Shown: piece by piece, positions 17,097 through 27,285 of the stretch
Layout of the letters: every line of letters starts with the position of its first letter
Position numbering within the stretch: the stretch's first letter is position 1
DNA from: Sphingopyxis fribergensis
GTDB taxonomy: Bacteria > Pseudomonadota > Alphaproteobacteria > Sphingomonadales > Sphingomonadaceae
Direction: 5' to 3'
Assembly: GCF_000803645.1 (NCBI RefSeq)
Contig: NZ_CP009122.1
Span: forward strand, 4,688,501-4,752,500
DNA length: 64,000 nt
Notes under the pieces: generated by a model
Databases searched by the model: none
What the model was told of the DNA's origin: nothing
What the model saw: the letters and a program-made list of their open reading frames with translations, nothing else
Translations under genes and position numbers: made by a program

Positions 17097-17590
17097 GCGG
17101 GATCGTGTCAGATCGTCGACGCATCGGCTGCGATGAGCAGGGACACCCGCTCGTCGGCGAGGTGGATGAGCATCGGCGCTTCCATATCCGCTTCCACGCC
17201 CGGGACGCTGACATCGACGAACTTGGCCATGTCAACAATGCGGTCTGGGTGACGTGGATTCAGGATGCGTCGGTGGCGCATTGGCTGACGGCCGCGCGTC
17301 GGCAGGATCGCGACCGGTTCGTCGCGGTCGTACTGCGCCATGAGGTCGATTATCGCGGCAATGTCCGGGCAGGAGATGAGGTCAGCGCGATCACCTGGGT
17401 CGTCGGAGCGCCGCGAGGTGCGCGCTATGCGAGATGTGTCGAATTCCACGGCGATGACGGCCGGACGATCGTTGTCTCGCTGACACAGTGGGCCCTGGTC
17501 GATCGCGAAACCGGCAAGTTGGCCCGTGTCCCGGTGGAGGTGGCGGCTCCGTTTCTCTGTGTCGATACAGCGAAGAAGGAGAGCAAATGA
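17093..17590 (+). CDS. hotdog-fold acyl-CoA thioesterase
   Basis: 165 aa, GTG start overlapping the TetR stop. The 4HBT/YbgC pattern is present: DADIDELGHVNNAVWVTWIQDA with the catalytic Asp about residue 41, then VVLRHEVDYRGNVRAGDEV. It hydrolyses an acyl-CoA to the free acid. It sits between tetR and the dehydrogenase, with an ATGA overlap at its end. Chain-length preference cannot be read from the sequence. Confidence 0.8.
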   Translation: MSGIVSDRRRIGCDEQGHPLVGEVDEHRRFHIRFHARDADIDELGHVNNAVWVTWIQDASVAHWLTAARRQDRDRFVAVVLRHEVDYRGNVRAGDEVSAITWVVGAPRGARYARCVEFHGDDGRTIVVSLTQWALVDRETGKLARVPVEVAAPFLCVDTAKKESK

Positions 17591-18450
17591 GCGATATCAC
17601 GAAAGTGGCAGTTCTCGGCATGGGAGTCCTCGGCAGCCAGATAGCCTTCCAGACGGCCTATAGCGGCTTCGACGTCACTGCCTACGACATCAGCGAGGAC
17701 GCGCTTGAACAGGCGAGGGAGCGTTTCGCCATACTTGTCGAGACCTACGTGAAAGAGGTGCCCGACGCGTCCGGCGGCAAGGCATCCGAAGCGCGCGGGC
17801 GGATCGTCCTGGTGGGCGACCTTGGCGCGGCCGTCGCGGACGCCGATCTGGTTATCGAGGCCGCCCCGGAAGTGCTGGAAATCAAGCAGGCGCTTTACGA
17901 GAAGCTGGCGTCGCTTGCGCCGGACAGGACGATCTTCGCCACCAACAGCTCGACCCTGCTCCCGAGCGACCTCAAAGCCTTTACCGGCCGCCCGGATCGG
18001 TTTCTGGCGCTGCACTTCGCCAACAGCATCTGGAAGTTCAACACTGCCGAGGTGATGGGCACCGACGACACCGATCCGGCCGTATTCGACGCCCTGATCG
18101 CCTTCGCCTCCGCCATCGGCATGGTGCCGATCCCGATGCGCAAGGAGAAGGCGGGCTACGTCCTCAATTCGCTTTTGGTGCCGTTCCTGAACGCCGCCGC
18201 CGATCTGGCGGCCGGCGGCTATGCCGATCCGCACGATGTCGACAAGGTATGGCAGATCGCCACCGGCGCACCGCTGGGACCATTCCAGATCTACGACATG
18301 ATCGGGCTCAACACACCCTACAACATCCTCTCCCACGGCGATGAGCATGCCCGGTCGCTCGCCGCATGGCTGAAGGAAAACTACATCGACAAGGGCAAGC
18401 TCGGCATCGCCTCGGGCGAAGGCTTCTACAGCTACAAGCCCGCCGACTGA
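17587..18450 (+). CDS. 3-hydroxyacyl-CoA dehydrogenase
   Basis: 287 aa. N-terminal NAD-binding motif VAVLGMGVLGSQIAFQTA (GxGxxG), then DLVIEAAPEVLEIKQALY and ATNSSTLLPS, with the catalytic His in LHFANSIW; the usual following NP is replaced by NS. The C-terminal domain contains the helix around GYVLNSLLVPFLNAA. It oxidises a 3-hydroxyacyl-CoA to the 3-ketoacyl-CoA. The ATG overlaps the thioesterase stop (ATGA). It is a stand-alone dehydrogenase, not a FadB fusion. Confidence 0.85.
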   Translation: MSDITKVAVLGMGVLGSQIAFQTAYSGFDVTAYDISEDALEQARERFAILVETYVKEVPDASGGKASEARGRIVLVGDLGAAVADADLVIEAAPEVLEIKQALYEKLASLAPDRTIFATNSSTLLPSDLKAFTGRPDRFLALHFANSIWKFNTAEVMGTDDTDPAVFDALIAFASAIGMVPIPMRKEKAGYVLNSLLVPFLNAAADLAAGGYADPHDVDKVWQIATGAPLGPFQIYDMIGLNTPYNILSHGDEHARSLAAWLKENYIDKGKLGIASGEGFYSYKPAD

Positions 18451-18479
18451 TCCGACCACAAGAACAACAGGAGTTCGCC

Positions 18480-20246
18480 ATGCACTATAGCAGCGGAAAC
18501 TATGAAGCCTTCGTTCGTCCCCGCAAGCCCGAGGGCGCAGACAGGAAAACGGCCTGGTTCGTCGGCTCGGGTCTCGCGGGCCTCGCGGGCGCAGCCTTCC
18601 TGATCCGCGACGGCGGTGTAGCCGGTGAGCGTATCACCATCCTCGAAGAGCTGGATATCCCCGGCGGCGCGCTCGATGGTCTCGATGTGCCGGACAAGGG
18701 TTTCGTCATCCGTGGCGGCCGCGAGATGGAGGAACATTTCGAATGCCTGTGGGACCTGTATCGCTCGATCCCCTCGCTGGAAATCGAGGACGCCAGCGTT
18801 CTCGACGAGTTCTACCGGCTTAACAAGGACGATCCCAATGTCTCACTTCAGCGCACGACCCAGAACCAGGGCCAGGACGTTCCCGACAAGCACCTGCTGA
18901 CGCTGAACGACCGGGCGCAGAAGGATCTCATCTCGATCTTCCTCGCAACCCGCGAGGAGATGGAAAACAAGCGGATCAACGAAGTCTTCAGCGATGACTT
19001 CCTCAAAAGCAATTTCTGGCTCTACTGGCGCACCATGTTCGCGTTCGAGGAATGGCATTCCGCGCTGGAGATGAAGCTCTACATCCACCGTTTCATCCAT
19101 CATATCGCCCATCTCGCGGATTTCTCGTCGCTTAAATTCAACCGCTACAACCAGTATGAATCGATGGTCCTGCCGTTGGTGAAATGGCTGACGGATCGGG
19201 GCGTGAAGTTCCGCTACGGTGTCGAGGTGACGGATGTCGACTTCGATATCGCGGAGGGCCGCAAGCAGGCAACCCGCATCCACTGGAAGGAGAAGGGCGA
19301 GGAAGGCGGGGTCGATCTCGGCGCGGACGATCTTGTCTTCATCACCATCGGATCGCTGACGGAGAATTCCGACAATGGCGATCATCACACCCCGGCGAAG
19401 CTTAAGGACGGGCCCGCGCCGGCCTGGGACCTGTGGCGCCGCATCGCCGCCAAGGACCCGGCCTTCGGGCGTCCGGACGTGTTCGGCGCGCATATCCCGG
19501 AGACCAAATGGGCTTCGGCCTCGATCACCGCGCTCGATCACCGCATCCCGCAATACATCGAGAAGATCACCAAGCGGAATCCGTTCACCGGCAAGATCGT
19601 CTCGGCCGGTATCGTCACGGTGAAGGATTCCGCGTGGCTGTTGAGTTGGACAGTCCATCGGCAGCCCCATTTCAAGAAGCAGCCCAAGGACCAGATGATC
19701 GCTTGGTTCTATGCGCTCTTCGTGGACAAGCCCGGTGACTATGTGAAGAAGCCGATGCAGGAGTGCACCGGCGAGGAGATCACGCAGGAGTGGCTCTATC
19801 ACCTCGGGGTGCCTGTCGAGGACATCCCGGAACTTGCCGCCACGGGCGCCAGCACCGTTCCGACGATGATGCCGTACATTACCGCTTTCTTCATGCCGCG
19901 CCAGGCCGGCGACCGGCCGGACGTGGTGCCGGAGGGGGCGGTCAATTTTGCTTTTATCGGCCAGTTTGCTGAGTCGAAGCAGCGCGATTGCATCTTTACG
20001 ACCGAATATTCGGTGCGGACTCCAATGGAGGCCGTCTACACGCTGATGGATGTCGAGCGCGGCGTGCCCGAAGTGTTCAACTCGACCTATGATATCCGCA
20101 CGCTGCTTGCCGCCGTTACGCCCCTGCGCGACGGCAAGGGCATCGATGTTCCCGGCCCGGCCTTCCTGCGCAAGCTGCTGATGAAGAAGCTGGAAGGCAC
20201 CGAGATCGCGAAACTGCTCGAGGAGTACGACCTGATCTCCGATTGA
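18480..20246 (+). CDS. ohyA: oleate hydratase (MCRA family)
   Basis: 588 aa from the ATG at 18480 (CAGGAG upstream). FAD motif [10 protein letters not shown] at residues 29-38, [12 protein letters not shown], and [16 protein letters not shown] are hallmarks of the myosin-cross-reactive antigen family. It adds water across the cis-9 double bond of oleic acid to give 10-hydroxystearate, with FAD in a structural role. It lies 29 nt after the 3-hydroxyacyl-CoA dehydrogenase and probably shares its operon, which would let the cell degrade or detoxify unsaturated fatty acids. Confidence 0.9.
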   Translation: MHYSSGNYEAFVRPRKPEGADRKTAWFVGSGLAGLAGAAFLIRDGGVAGERITILEELDIPGGALDGLDVPDKGFVIRGGREMEEHFECLWDLYRSIPSLEIEDASVLDEFYRLNKDDPNVSLQRTTQNQGQDVPDKHLLTLNDRAQKDLISIFLATREEMENKRINEVFSDDFLKSNFWLYWRTMFAFEEWHSALEMKLYIHRFIHHIAHLADFSSLKFNRYNQYESMVLPLVKWLTDRGVKFRYGVEVTDVDFDIAEGRKQATRIHWKEKGEEGGVDLGADDLVFITIGSLTENSDNGDHHTPAKLKDGPAPAWDLWRRIAAKDPAFGRPDVFGAHIPETKWASASITALDHRIPQYIEKITKRNPFTGKIVSAGIVTVKDSAWLLSWTVHRQPHFKKQPKDQMIAWFYALFVDKPGDYVKKPMQECTGEEITQEWLYHLGVPVEDIPELAATGASTVPTMMPYITAFFMPRQAGDRPDVVPEGAVNFAFIGQFAESKQRDCIFTTEYSVRTPMEAVYTLMDVERGVPEVFNSTYDIRTLLAAVTPLRDGKGIDVPGPAFLRKLLMKKLEGTEIAKLLEEYDLISD

Positions 20247-20286
20247 GGAGCATAGAGAGCCCGCCGCTGCGGGGGAAGGCATTTGG

Positions 20287-22743
20287 ATGGCCGGCGACGA
20301 CGACAAGACCCAATCCACCGTGGAGGCGGCCGACGGTCACCATGCGCATCACCATCATGCGTCGGGTGAAACGTCTGCCGATGGCTGGGTCAAAGACCCT
20401 GTGTGCGGCATGTCGGTCGATCCCGCCACGACGGCCCACCATGTGAACCATGACGGCGCCCGCTATTTCTTCTGCTCGGCCGGCTGCAAGGCCAAGTTCG
20501 AGGTCGATCCCGACCATTATGCCGGGTGGGCGGCGAATGCACACGGGGAGCACGCTGATCGGGCGTCCGTTCGTCACGATCATGCCCATCATTATGCCGC
20601 ACCGGCGGCATCGAGGGCCGTGCCGGAGGGCGCGATCTGGACATGCCCGATGCATCCGGAAATTCGCCGGAATGCTCCGGGCAATTGCCCGATCTGCGGC
20701 ATGGCGCTTGAGCCGCTGGTCGCGACGCAGGAAACCGGACCAAGTCCTGAGCTCGCCGACATGACGCGGCGATTTTGGATCGGGCTGGTGCTCGCGCTGC
20801 CCGTCTTCCTCCTGGAGATGGGCGGTCACCTGATCCCCATGCTGCATCACATCGTGCCGATGCGTGTTTCGGTCGGGGTCCAGTTCGCGCTGGCGACGCC
20901 AGTTGTTCTCTGGGCCGGCTGGCCGTTCTTCCAGCGCGGCTGTGCGTCGATCGTCCATGGCAGCCTGAATATGTTCACCCTGATCGCGATGGGCACCGGT
21001 GTCGCCTGGGGTTACAGCATCGTGGCGACGTTCGCTCCGGGGATCTTTCCTGACGCCTTTCGCGCAGCCGACGGCACGGTCGCCGTCTATTATGAAGCGG
21101 CGGCGGTCATCACCGTGCTCGTGCTGCTCGGTCAGGTGCTGGAATTGCGCGCCCGCGAGCAGACGTCCGGCGCTATTCGCGCCCTGCTCAATCTCGCGCC
21201 GAAGACGGCACAGCGGATCAAGGACGATGGCGCAGAGGAAGACGTCTCCGTCGAGGCCCTGGCGATCGGCGATCGCTTGCGGGTTCGGCCCGGCGAAACC
21301 GTGCCCGTCGATGGCACGGTCGAGGACGGGCGTTCCTCGCTCGACGAATCCATGCTGACCGGCGAGTCCATGCCGGTGACGCGGCAAGCGGGCGATACGG
21401 TGGTTGGTGGCACGCTCAACCAGACCGGAGCTCTGATCATCCGCGCCGGCAAGATCGGCCGCGATACCATGCTCGCGCGGATCGTGCAGATGGTCGCCGA
21501 CGCGCAGCGGTCGCGGGCGCCGATCCAGCGCATGGCGGACAAAGTCTCAGGCTGGTTCGTTCCCGTCGTCATCGGCGTTGCGCTCCTGGCGTTCGCGGCT
21601 TGGGGAATCTGGGGGCCGGAACCGCGCATGGCGCATGGGCTGATCGCCGCCGTCTCCGTCCTCATCATCGCGTGCCCCTGCGCGCTCGGGCTGGCCACGC
21701 CGATGTCGATCATGGTCGGTGTCGGCAAGGGAGCGGCGGCCGGCGTGCTGATCAAGAATGCCGAAGCGCTGGAGCGGATGGAAAAGGTCGACACGCTTGT
21801 AGTCGACAAGACGGGCACGCTGACCGAAGGCAAGCCCGCCGTGACAGGCATCGTCACAGGCGTTGGCTTCACGGAAGCGGAGGTGCTGCGTCTGGCTGCT
21901 GGCGTCGAGAGGGCTTCGGAGCACCCGCTCGCCTTGGCGATCGTGGCACATGCTGAAGAGCGGAAAATCACGATACCGGCGGTCGCCGAGTTTGATTCGC
22001 CAACTGGCAAGGGCGCGGTGGGGACGGTCGAGGGCCGGCATATCGTTCTCGGCAATGCCGCCTTCCTGAAAGAACACGGCATCGATACCGATACTCTGTC
22101 CGCGCAGGCTAATGATCTGCGCCGCGACGGCGCAACGGCGATCTATATCGGGGTCGATGATCGGATCGGCGGCATCTTCGCGATCGCCGATCCCATCAAG
22201 GTGACGACGGTGGACGCGCTCAAGGCTCTGCAAGCCAAGGGCATCCGCATCATCATGCTGACCGGGGACAATCGGGTCACGGCGGAAGCCGTCGGACGGC
22301 GGCTTGGTATCGATGAGGTTGAAGCCGATGTGCTGCCGGACCAGAAAGCCGCGGTGGTCGAGCGTCTCAAGGCGCACGGCAAAGTCGTCGCTATGGCAGG
22401 CGATGGTGTGAACGACGCGCCGGCATTGGCCGCAGCGGATGTCGGAATCGCCATGGGATCCGGTACGGACGTCGCGATCGAAAGCGCTGGCGTCACGCTG
22501 CTCAAGGGTGACCTGACAGGGATTGTCAGAGCGCGTCGCCTGTCCCAGGCGACCATGACGAACATCCGCCAGAACCTCACCTTCGCTTTCGTCTACAACG
22601 CGGCTGGAGTGCCAATTGCGGCCGGCGCCCTCTACCCGACGTTCGGATTGCTCTTGTCGCCGATCATCGCCGCCGCAGCCATGGCTCTCTCTTCCGTCAG
22701 CGTGATCGGCAATGCGCTTCGACTAAGAGCTGGCAGGATATGA
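20287..22743 (+). CDS. heavy-metal P1B-type ATPase (copper/silver type) with YHS and metal-binding N terminus
   Basis: 818 aa. A His-rich start (about 17-25) is followed by a YHS domain ([11 protein letters not shown], about 36-80) and a heavy-metal-binding domain ([17 protein letters not shown], about 118-145). The ion-path motif CPC is at 463-465, the phosphorylated Asp507 in DKTGT, then SEHPLA and [10 protein letters not shown]. The layout is that of Cu/Ag exporters. It follows oleate hydratase by 40 nt on the same strand but has no obvious link to fatty acids. Nothing recognisable lies in 22744-22909. Confidence 0.88.
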   Translation: MAGDDDKTQSTVEAADGHHAHHHHASGETSADGWVKDPVCGMSVDPATTAHHVNHDGARYFFCSAGCKAKFEVDPDHYAGWAANAHGEHADRASVRHDHAHHYAAPAASRAVPEGAIWTCPMHPEIRRNAPGNCPICGMALEPLVATQETGPSPELADMTRRFWIGLVLALPVFLLEMGGHLIPMLHHIVPMRVSVGVQFALATPVVLWAGWPFFQRGCASIVHGSLNMFTLIAMGTGVAWGYSIVATFAPGIFPDAFRAADGTVAVYYEAAAVITVLVLLGQVLELRAREQTSGAIRALLNLAPKTAQRIKDDGAEEDVSVEALAIGDRLRVRPGETVPVDGTVEDGRSSLDESMLTGESMPVTRQAGDTVVGGTLNQTGALIIRAGKIGRDTMLARIVQMVADAQRSRAPIQRMADKVSGWFVPVVIGVALLAFAAWGIWGPEPRMAHGLIAAVSVLIIACPCALGLATPMSIMVGVGKGAAAGVLIKNAEALERMEKVDTLVVDKTGTLTEGKPAVTGIVTGVGFTEAEVLRLAAGVERASEHPLALAIVAHAEERKITIPAVAEFDSPTGKGAVGTVEGRHIVLGNAAFLKEHGIDTDTLSAQANDLRRDGATAIYIGVDDRIGGIFAIADPIKVTTVDALKALQAKGIRIIMLTGDNRVTAEAVGRRLGIDEVEADVLPDQKAAVVERLKAHGKVVAMAGDGVNDAPALAAADVGIAMGSGTDVAIESAGVTLLKGDLTGIVRARRLSQATMTNIRQNLTFAFVYNAAGVPIAAGALYPTFGLLLSPIIAAAAMALSSVSVIGNALRLRAGRI

Positions 22744-22909
22744 AATAATATCGGGGTGTAGGTTCTTAAATCCAATGTCACGTTGCGTCCGGCGCGCCGC
22801 AACCGCGCACATCGGTATCGAATCAGGACGCCCTAAACTCGAAACATGATGCCAGCTATGCAGACGCAAACGGAGGCATTCGCGTTGAGACCCGGCGCCG
22901 TCCGTCTCT

Positions 22910-23905
22910 TCAGGTCTGAAGAAGGTCAGCCGCGAATAGCTCGTCGATAGCGAAGCGCCGACGCGACAGGCCCTGTTCGTGGAAGTACCGGCAGAAAGTG
23001 TCGAGCGCGGCCTGGTTCGCCTTCATTCCAAAGGGCCACCAGTCGTCGCCGAGCAGCGCGCGGTCGCGCGCGAGCAGCGGCGTCTGCCAAGGCAAGGTCG
23101 TCTTGAAGTTCATCTCCACCATGCCCTTGCGGAGGCGATCGAGCGCCTCTTCCTTGGCTTTTGCGAAGGCGTCGAAGATCGCGCGGGCGAGGTTTGGATC
23201 CGCAGCGAGCCGCTCGCGACGGACGACCAGCGTGTGCATGATCGGAAAGATGCCGGTGCGCTTGAAATAGTCGCGCTCGACCGCCTCGTGGTCAGGGAAG
23301 AGGCGGCCGACCTTGGGAGAACCCTCGACGAAACAACGCGGTGCCCGCGCGGACATCAGCGCCTGGATCTCACCGCTTTCGAGCATGTCGCTGAGCGTCC
23401 GGCCCTCGGGCGCGGGCTGTACGTCCACGTTCGCCGGATGCGGCTGCGCGATGAAGTCGAACGGTGGCATGTACCAGTCGGTCGCGCCGATCACCCAGCG
23501 ACATTGGTCCGGAGAGATACCATATTCGTCGGACAGGATGCCCTTCGGCCAGACGCCGCCGTCGTGCCCGTACAGGCCGAACTCGCCGACCGTCTTGCCG
23601 GCGAGGTCTTCCGGCCGCGCGATGCCGGCCTCCGTGTTGATGTAGATCGCCGAATGCCGGAACACGCGGGCGAGAAAGACAGGCAGGGCCACGAAACGAT
23701 CGTCCCCCTCATCGATCAGCCGCAGCAGGTAGGTGAGACCGAGTTCCGCCGCGTCATAAGCATCTTCGCGGATCATCTTCTCAAAAATGTCGGAGGGAAT
23801 ATCCGCGCTGTGCATCCGCACTTCGGCGCCTTCGATCTTGATGTTGCCGTCGAACAGCCCCGCGACATGGTCGTAGCGCGAGCAGCCGATATCGAGCGTA
23901 GTCAT
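22910..23905 (-). CDS. 4,5-dihydroxyphthalate decarboxylase-like protein, paralogue 1
   Basis: 331 aa from the ATG at 23905. It belongs to the Pht5-like family with a periplasmic-binding-protein fold: N terminus TLDIGCSRYDHVAGLFDG, middle VFRHSAIYIN and LYGHDGGVWPKGILSDE, then KRTGIFPIMH. There is no signal peptide, so an enzyme is more likely than a binding protein. The start overlaps the stop of the amidohydrolase gene (ATGA type). A clear paralogue lies two genes upstream. Confidence 0.75.
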   Translation of the reverse strand: MTTLDIGCSRYDHVAGLFDGNIKIEGAEVRMHSADIPSDIFEKMIREDAYDAAELGLTYLLRLIDEGDDRFVALPVFLARVFRHSAIYINTEAGIARPEDLAGKTVGEFGLYGHDGGVWPKGILSDEYGISPDQCRWVIGATDWYMPPFDFIAQPHPANVDVQPAPEGRTLSDMLESGEIQALMSARAPRCFVEGSPKVGRLFPDHEAVERDYFKRTGIFPIMHTLVVRRERLAADPNLARAIFDAFAKAKEEALDRLRKGMVEMNFKTTLPWQTPLLARDRALLGDDWWPFGMKANQAALDTFCRYFHEQGLSRRRFAIDELFAADLLQT

Positions 23906-24906
23906 GCCGAACCTCCCGCGCCGCGCCGGATGCGTGCAATAAGACGATCCCAATTGCCGCTCGCGATATTCGCGCGATCGGTGTCGGAGATGTCGGCCTC
24001 TTCGAGAAAGTGGCGACCATCACGGCTCGCCGGCACGAACGGATAGTCGGTCGAGAAGAGGATGCGGTCGGTACCGATCACCTCGGCTGCCCAGCCCAGA
24101 TATCGCTGGCTGAACATGCCGCTCGGGCTGACATAGACCTGATCCCTCACATACTGCTCCATGCGGCGCGGCAGCTTTGCCGCTCCTGCCAGGAGGTCGA
24201 TCCGTTCGAGATAGAACAGGATCATCTCGCCCCAATGGCCGAGGATCAGCGTGAGGTCCGGGAAACGGTCTAGCACGCCCGACAGGATCAACCGGATCAC
24301 CTGCACCCCGGTTTCGTAATGCCAACCGACGCCTCCGATCGCGAACAGTGCGCTGACGTCGGAATCGAAGCCGGCGTAGAGTTGCGAGCGCACAGCCGGG
24401 GTCGGGGATTGCGGGTGGAGATAGAGCGGTACCCGCATGGCCGCCGCCGCTTCATAGATCGGCCAGTAGTCCGGATGATCCATGTTCCTGTTTCGGGTGC
24501 GGCCGAACAGCATCGCGCCGTTCATGCCGAGCCGCATCGTGGCCCGCTCGAGTTCCTTCACCGCCGCATCGGGATCCGGCGTCGCGAGCGTGGCGAAGGC
24601 CTGAAACCGGTCGGGATGCGCGCGCACTGTCTCGGCCAGCAGATCGTTGACCTGCGCCTGCAGGCGGACCGCATCGTCGGCATCCATATTCTGGACGCCG
24701 GGCGTGGTGAGCGAGAGCACCTGCACATCGACGCCGCTTGCGTCCATCGCGGCGAGGCGTTCGTCGCCAAAATTCTGCAAGGCCGCCCCGACCAGTCCCT
24801 CGGACGAGTTGCCGAAGCCGACGTCCCGCCACTGCGGATCGAGCCGCCGCCACGCCTCCACCACTTCCGGCGTCGCGATATGCTCCTCGAGCGCGATCAG
24901 GCGCAT
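23902..24906 (-). CDS. amidohydrolase-family decarboxylase (ACMSD / gamma-resorcylate decarboxylase type)
   Basis: 334 aa. N terminus RLIALEEHIATPE is like gamma-resorcylate and 5-carboxyvanillate decarboxylases, where the Glu binds the metal. Further metal ligands are the His in LYLHPQSP, the His in LILGHWGEM and the Asp in FSTDYPF. These enzymes remove CO2 from hydroxylated aromatic acids without cofactor. It lies between two dihydroxyphthalate-decarboxylase-like genes, giving three possible decarboxylases in one operon. Confidence 0.75.
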   Translation of the reverse strand: MRLIALEEHIATPEVVEAWRRLDPQWRDVGFGNSSEGLVGAALQNFGDERLAAMDASGVDVQVLSLTTPGVQNMDADDAVRLQAQVNDLLAETVRAHPDRFQAFATLATPDPDAAVKELERATMRLGMNGAMLFGRTRNRNMDHPDYWPIYEAAAAMRVPLYLHPQSPTPAVRSQLYAGFDSDVSALFAIGGVGWHYETGVQVIRLILSGVLDRFPDLTLILGHWGEMILFYLERIDLLAGAAKLPRRMEQYVRDQVYVSPSGMFSQRYLGWAAEVIGTDRILFSTDYPFVPASRDGRHFLEEADISDTDRANIASGNWDRLIARIRRGAGGSA

Positions 24907-24909
24907 GGC

Positions 24910-25902
24910 TCAGCTATCCAGTAGGGCCGGGACGAACACCTCTTCGATCGTCCACAACCGCTTCGACAAGCCCTGCTCATAGTGATAGCGCAGGAAAGCC
25001 TCGATTGCGGGCCTGTTCTTCGTGACCCCATAGGGCCACCAGTCGGCGCCGAGCGTGTCGATATTCTCCTGCATCAGATGGCTGAGCCAGGGGACCATCA
25101 CCGTCATGTTGTTGAAGGTCATGCCCCTGCGCAGCTTCTCCGCCATTGCTTCCTTGGCGTCCAGGAAGCCCTTGTAGACGGCCCGCATCAGATCGGCGTC
25201 GCCTGCCAGTTCCTTCTTCACCGAGACCATGTGCATGATGGGAAAGATGCCGGTGCGCCTGTAGTAATCTCGCTCGACCGTCTCGTAATCCTCGAACAGG
25301 CGGCCGACGTTCGGCTGCTTCTCGAGCACGCACTTGGGGGCGTCAGCGGAGATCAGCGCGTCGATCTCTCCGGCGGCGAGCATCTCGCCGAGATCCTCGT
25401 CGGCTGCGGCATAGACGACCTCGACGCCGTCGGGCACGGGCTTGGGAAGCCAGTCGATCGGCTTCAGCGGGAAATCGATGCCGCCGACGATCCAGCGGCA
25501 GCTCTCGGGCCGGAAGCCGAACTCGTCCGACAACATGCCCTTGGGCATCACGCCGGCATCATGGCCGTAGAGCGCCAGCTCGCCGATCTGTTTGCCATTG
25601 AGGTCCTGTGGGCGCTCGATGCCCTTGGTCTTGTTGATGTAGATCGCCGAGTGGCGAAACATATGCAGCAGCGGAACTGGCAGCAGCCTGAATGGCGCTT
25701 CCTCGGTGTCCATGGTGCGCAGAAAATAGCTGAGGCCGAGATCAGAGACATCGTAGGCACGATGCTTCACCATGCCTTCGAAGATGTCAGTGACGATCCT
25801 GCCGTTATGGAACGTCGCTTCGACGCCTTCGATCGTCACCTCGCCATCTCGCAGCGCCTGCGCGCGGTCGTAATTCCAGAAGGCGATGTCGAGCTTGGTC
25901 AT
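24910..25902 (-). CDS. 4,5-dihydroxyphthalate decarboxylase-like protein, paralogue 2
   Basis: 330 aa. Same family as the gene at 22910: TKLDIAFWNYDRAQALRDG, MFRHSAIYINKTKGI, LYGHDAGVMPKGMLSDEFG and RRTGIFPIMHMV. The paralogues agree best in these core motifs and differ in the C-terminal third, so they may act on different substrates or form a heteromer. It is first in the minus-strand operon and diverges from a MarR gene, with a 20-bp palindrome in its promoter. Confidence 0.77.
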   Translation of the reverse strand: MTKLDIAFWNYDRAQALRDGEVTIEGVEATFHNGRIVTDIFEGMVKHRAYDVSDLGLSYFLRTMDTEEAPFRLLPVPLLHMFRHSAIYINKTKGIERPQDLNGKQIGELALYGHDAGVMPKGMLSDEFGFRPESCRWIVGGIDFPLKPIDWLPKPVPDGVEVVYAAADEDLGEMLAAGEIDALISADAPKCVLEKQPNVGRLFEDYETVERDYYRRTGIFPIMHMVSVKKELAGDADLMRAVYKGFLDAKEAMAEKLRRGMTFNNMTVMVPWLSHLMQENIDTLGADWWPYGVTKNRPAIEAFLRYHYEQGLSKRLWTIEEVFVPALLDS

Positions 25903-25953
25903 ATGCCAACTCCTGTGTTGCTGGGGAGGGACGCATCATATTATGTGGTTCAG

Positions 25954-25973
25954 ATAGTAAATGCATTTACTAT
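25954..25973. promoter_or_regulatory. 20-bp perfect palindrome, MarR operator candidate
   Basis: ATAGTAAATGCATTTACTAT is a perfect palindrome in the 146-bp region between the decarboxylase operon (start 25902) and marR (start 26049). Size, symmetry and position are typical for a MarR site repressing both directions. Confidence 0.7.
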
Positions 25974-26048
25974 TAATCCGGTTCCCCATCTTTTGGGGCG
26001 CCCGGGAGATCCGTTTTACCATGACGCGTTGAAGCTTAGGACCCATGC

Positions 26049-26528
26049 ATGACCATCGATCGACAATCCCTCACTGACTTTTACGCGCGAGAGACACTCC
26101 GTGCGCCGGAGAACGCGGTGGGATTCCTACTCTGGCGGGTGATGCACCGCTATCAGCGTGCGATCGACCGGGCGCTGGCTCCGCTGGACCTTACGCATCT
26201 GCAATTCACAACGCTCGCGATGGTCGGTTGGCTGTGCCGGAAAGAGGAACCCACGACCCAGGTCGAACTCGCTCGGCATGCCGACATTCATGTCATGCAG
26301 GTCTCGCTGATGCTCAAGGCACTAGAGAAGAAAGGATTGGTGGCGCGGCTGCCATCGTCATCGGACACGCGCGCCAAGCGCGTCGCGATTACGTCCGCTG
26401 GTCTTGAGGCCCTCAAGGTCGCGATGCCGCTCGCGATCGAGATACAGCAGCGGATGTTCGGGGCGGCGGGGGAGCCGGGCGGCGCGCTCCTGACGGAGTT
26501 ACGCGATGTCGAGAGAAGGGCTGAGTGA
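26049..26528 (+). CDS. MarR-family transcriptional regulator
   Basis: 159 aa. The winged HTH reads TTQVELARHADIHVMQVSLMLKALEKKGLVARLPSSSD, here only to mark residues 69-106, followed by the wing DTRAKRVAITSAG. Divergent from the decarboxylase trio, so an aromatic acid is the probable ligand. The C-terminal residues are followed by 169 nt without a gene before the tetR start. Confidence 0.83.
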   Translation: MTIDRQSLTDFYARETLRAPENAVGFLLWRVMHRYQRAIDRALAPLDLTHLQFTTLAMVGWLCRKEEPTTQVELARHADIHVMQVSLMLKALEKKGLVARLPSSSDTRAKRVAITSAGLEALKVAMPLAIEIQQRMFGAAGEPGGALLTELRDVERRAE

Positions 26529-26662
26529 AGAAGATGCCACCCCGAGAACCTCTGTGCGACGGAAGCGGAAACCCGTGCCGAAGCGCATCAGCGCCTTCGG
26601 TGATTTCTTCGCTCAGCTTTGTCGCCATCATCAGCCCCGTAAACGTGCGATGCAATTCTTTC

Positions 26663-26676
26663 TTGAATGCTCGTTC
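26663..26676. promoter_or_regulatory. TetR operator candidate upstream of tetR
   Basis: TTGAATGCTCGTTC, 22 bp before the tetR start, matches the reverse complement of the site at 27286-27299 in 13 of 14 bases. The inner part GAATG..CGTTC is semi-palindromic. The repeat at both promoters of this unit points to TetR autoregulation. Confidence 0.6.
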
Positions 26677-26697
26677 CTGAATCGCTATACATGGTTC

Positions 26698-27264
26698 ATG
26701 GCAAGACCTCGGGAATTCGATACGGATGCTGCTCTGGACGGTGCGATCACCGTGTTCAGCGAGCATGGCTATGAGGGCAGTTCGGCCCAGATGCTCGTGG
26801 ACGCGATGGGCATTGGGCGGCAGAGCCTCTACGCTGCATTCGGAGACAAGTGGCAACTCTATTGCGCATCGGTGCGGCGCTACGGCATGGGCGAGTGCGC
26901 GGCGCATTTCGAGGCGCTTCGCAGCGGCGCGCGCGCCATCGACGGTATTAACGCAATGCTGCGCCGTGTCGTGGCGACAGCCGCCACGCCTTGCCTTGGC
27001 GTCGGTTCGACCTGCGAGTTCGGCGCGTCGCGACCGGACCTCGTCGATATCCATTCAGCACTGGGCAGGACATTGCACATGGCCATCGCCACCCGCGTTC
27101 GCGACGCCCAACGTGAGGGCGATATTCTGGGCAGCCTCAATCCCGATACGATCGCGCAGTTTCTGATCGCCAATATCGCCGGGATCCGCATCGCCGGACG
27201 AGGCGGCGCCGACCGATCAACGCTGGGCAGCTTGCAGGAGTTGGTCATGCGCGCGCTGCGCTGA
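26698..27264 (+). CDS. TetR-family transcriptional regulator
   Basis: 188 aa from the ATG at 26698, which gives the usual N terminus MARPREFDTDAAL. HTH at about 12-50 (AITVFSEHGYEGSSAQMLVDAMG). The frame is open further upstream, but that part overlaps marR and lacks HTH-family features. Two copies of the same 14-bp element flank the gene, one at each promoter, so it most likely represses itself and the following oxidoreductase pair. Subfamily members respond to electrophiles or quinones; the ligand here is unknown. Confidence 0.8.
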   Translation: MARPREFDTDAALDGAITVFSEHGYEGSSAQMLVDAMGIGRQSLYAAFGDKWQLYCASVRRYGMGECAAHFEALRSGARAIDGINAMLRRVVATAATPCLGVGSTCEFGASRPDLVDIHSALGRTLHMAIATRVRDAQREGDILGSLNPDTIAQFLIANIAGIRIAGRGGADRSTLGSLQELVMRALR

Positions 27265-27285
27265 CCCTTTTTTTGAGCAATTAGG

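Noticed and set aside
18843..20318. 491-codon minus-strand frame opposite oleate hydratase
   Set aside because: It mirrors a real gene with clear FAD and family motifs and has shadow-type composition (Arg, His, Leu) without domains.
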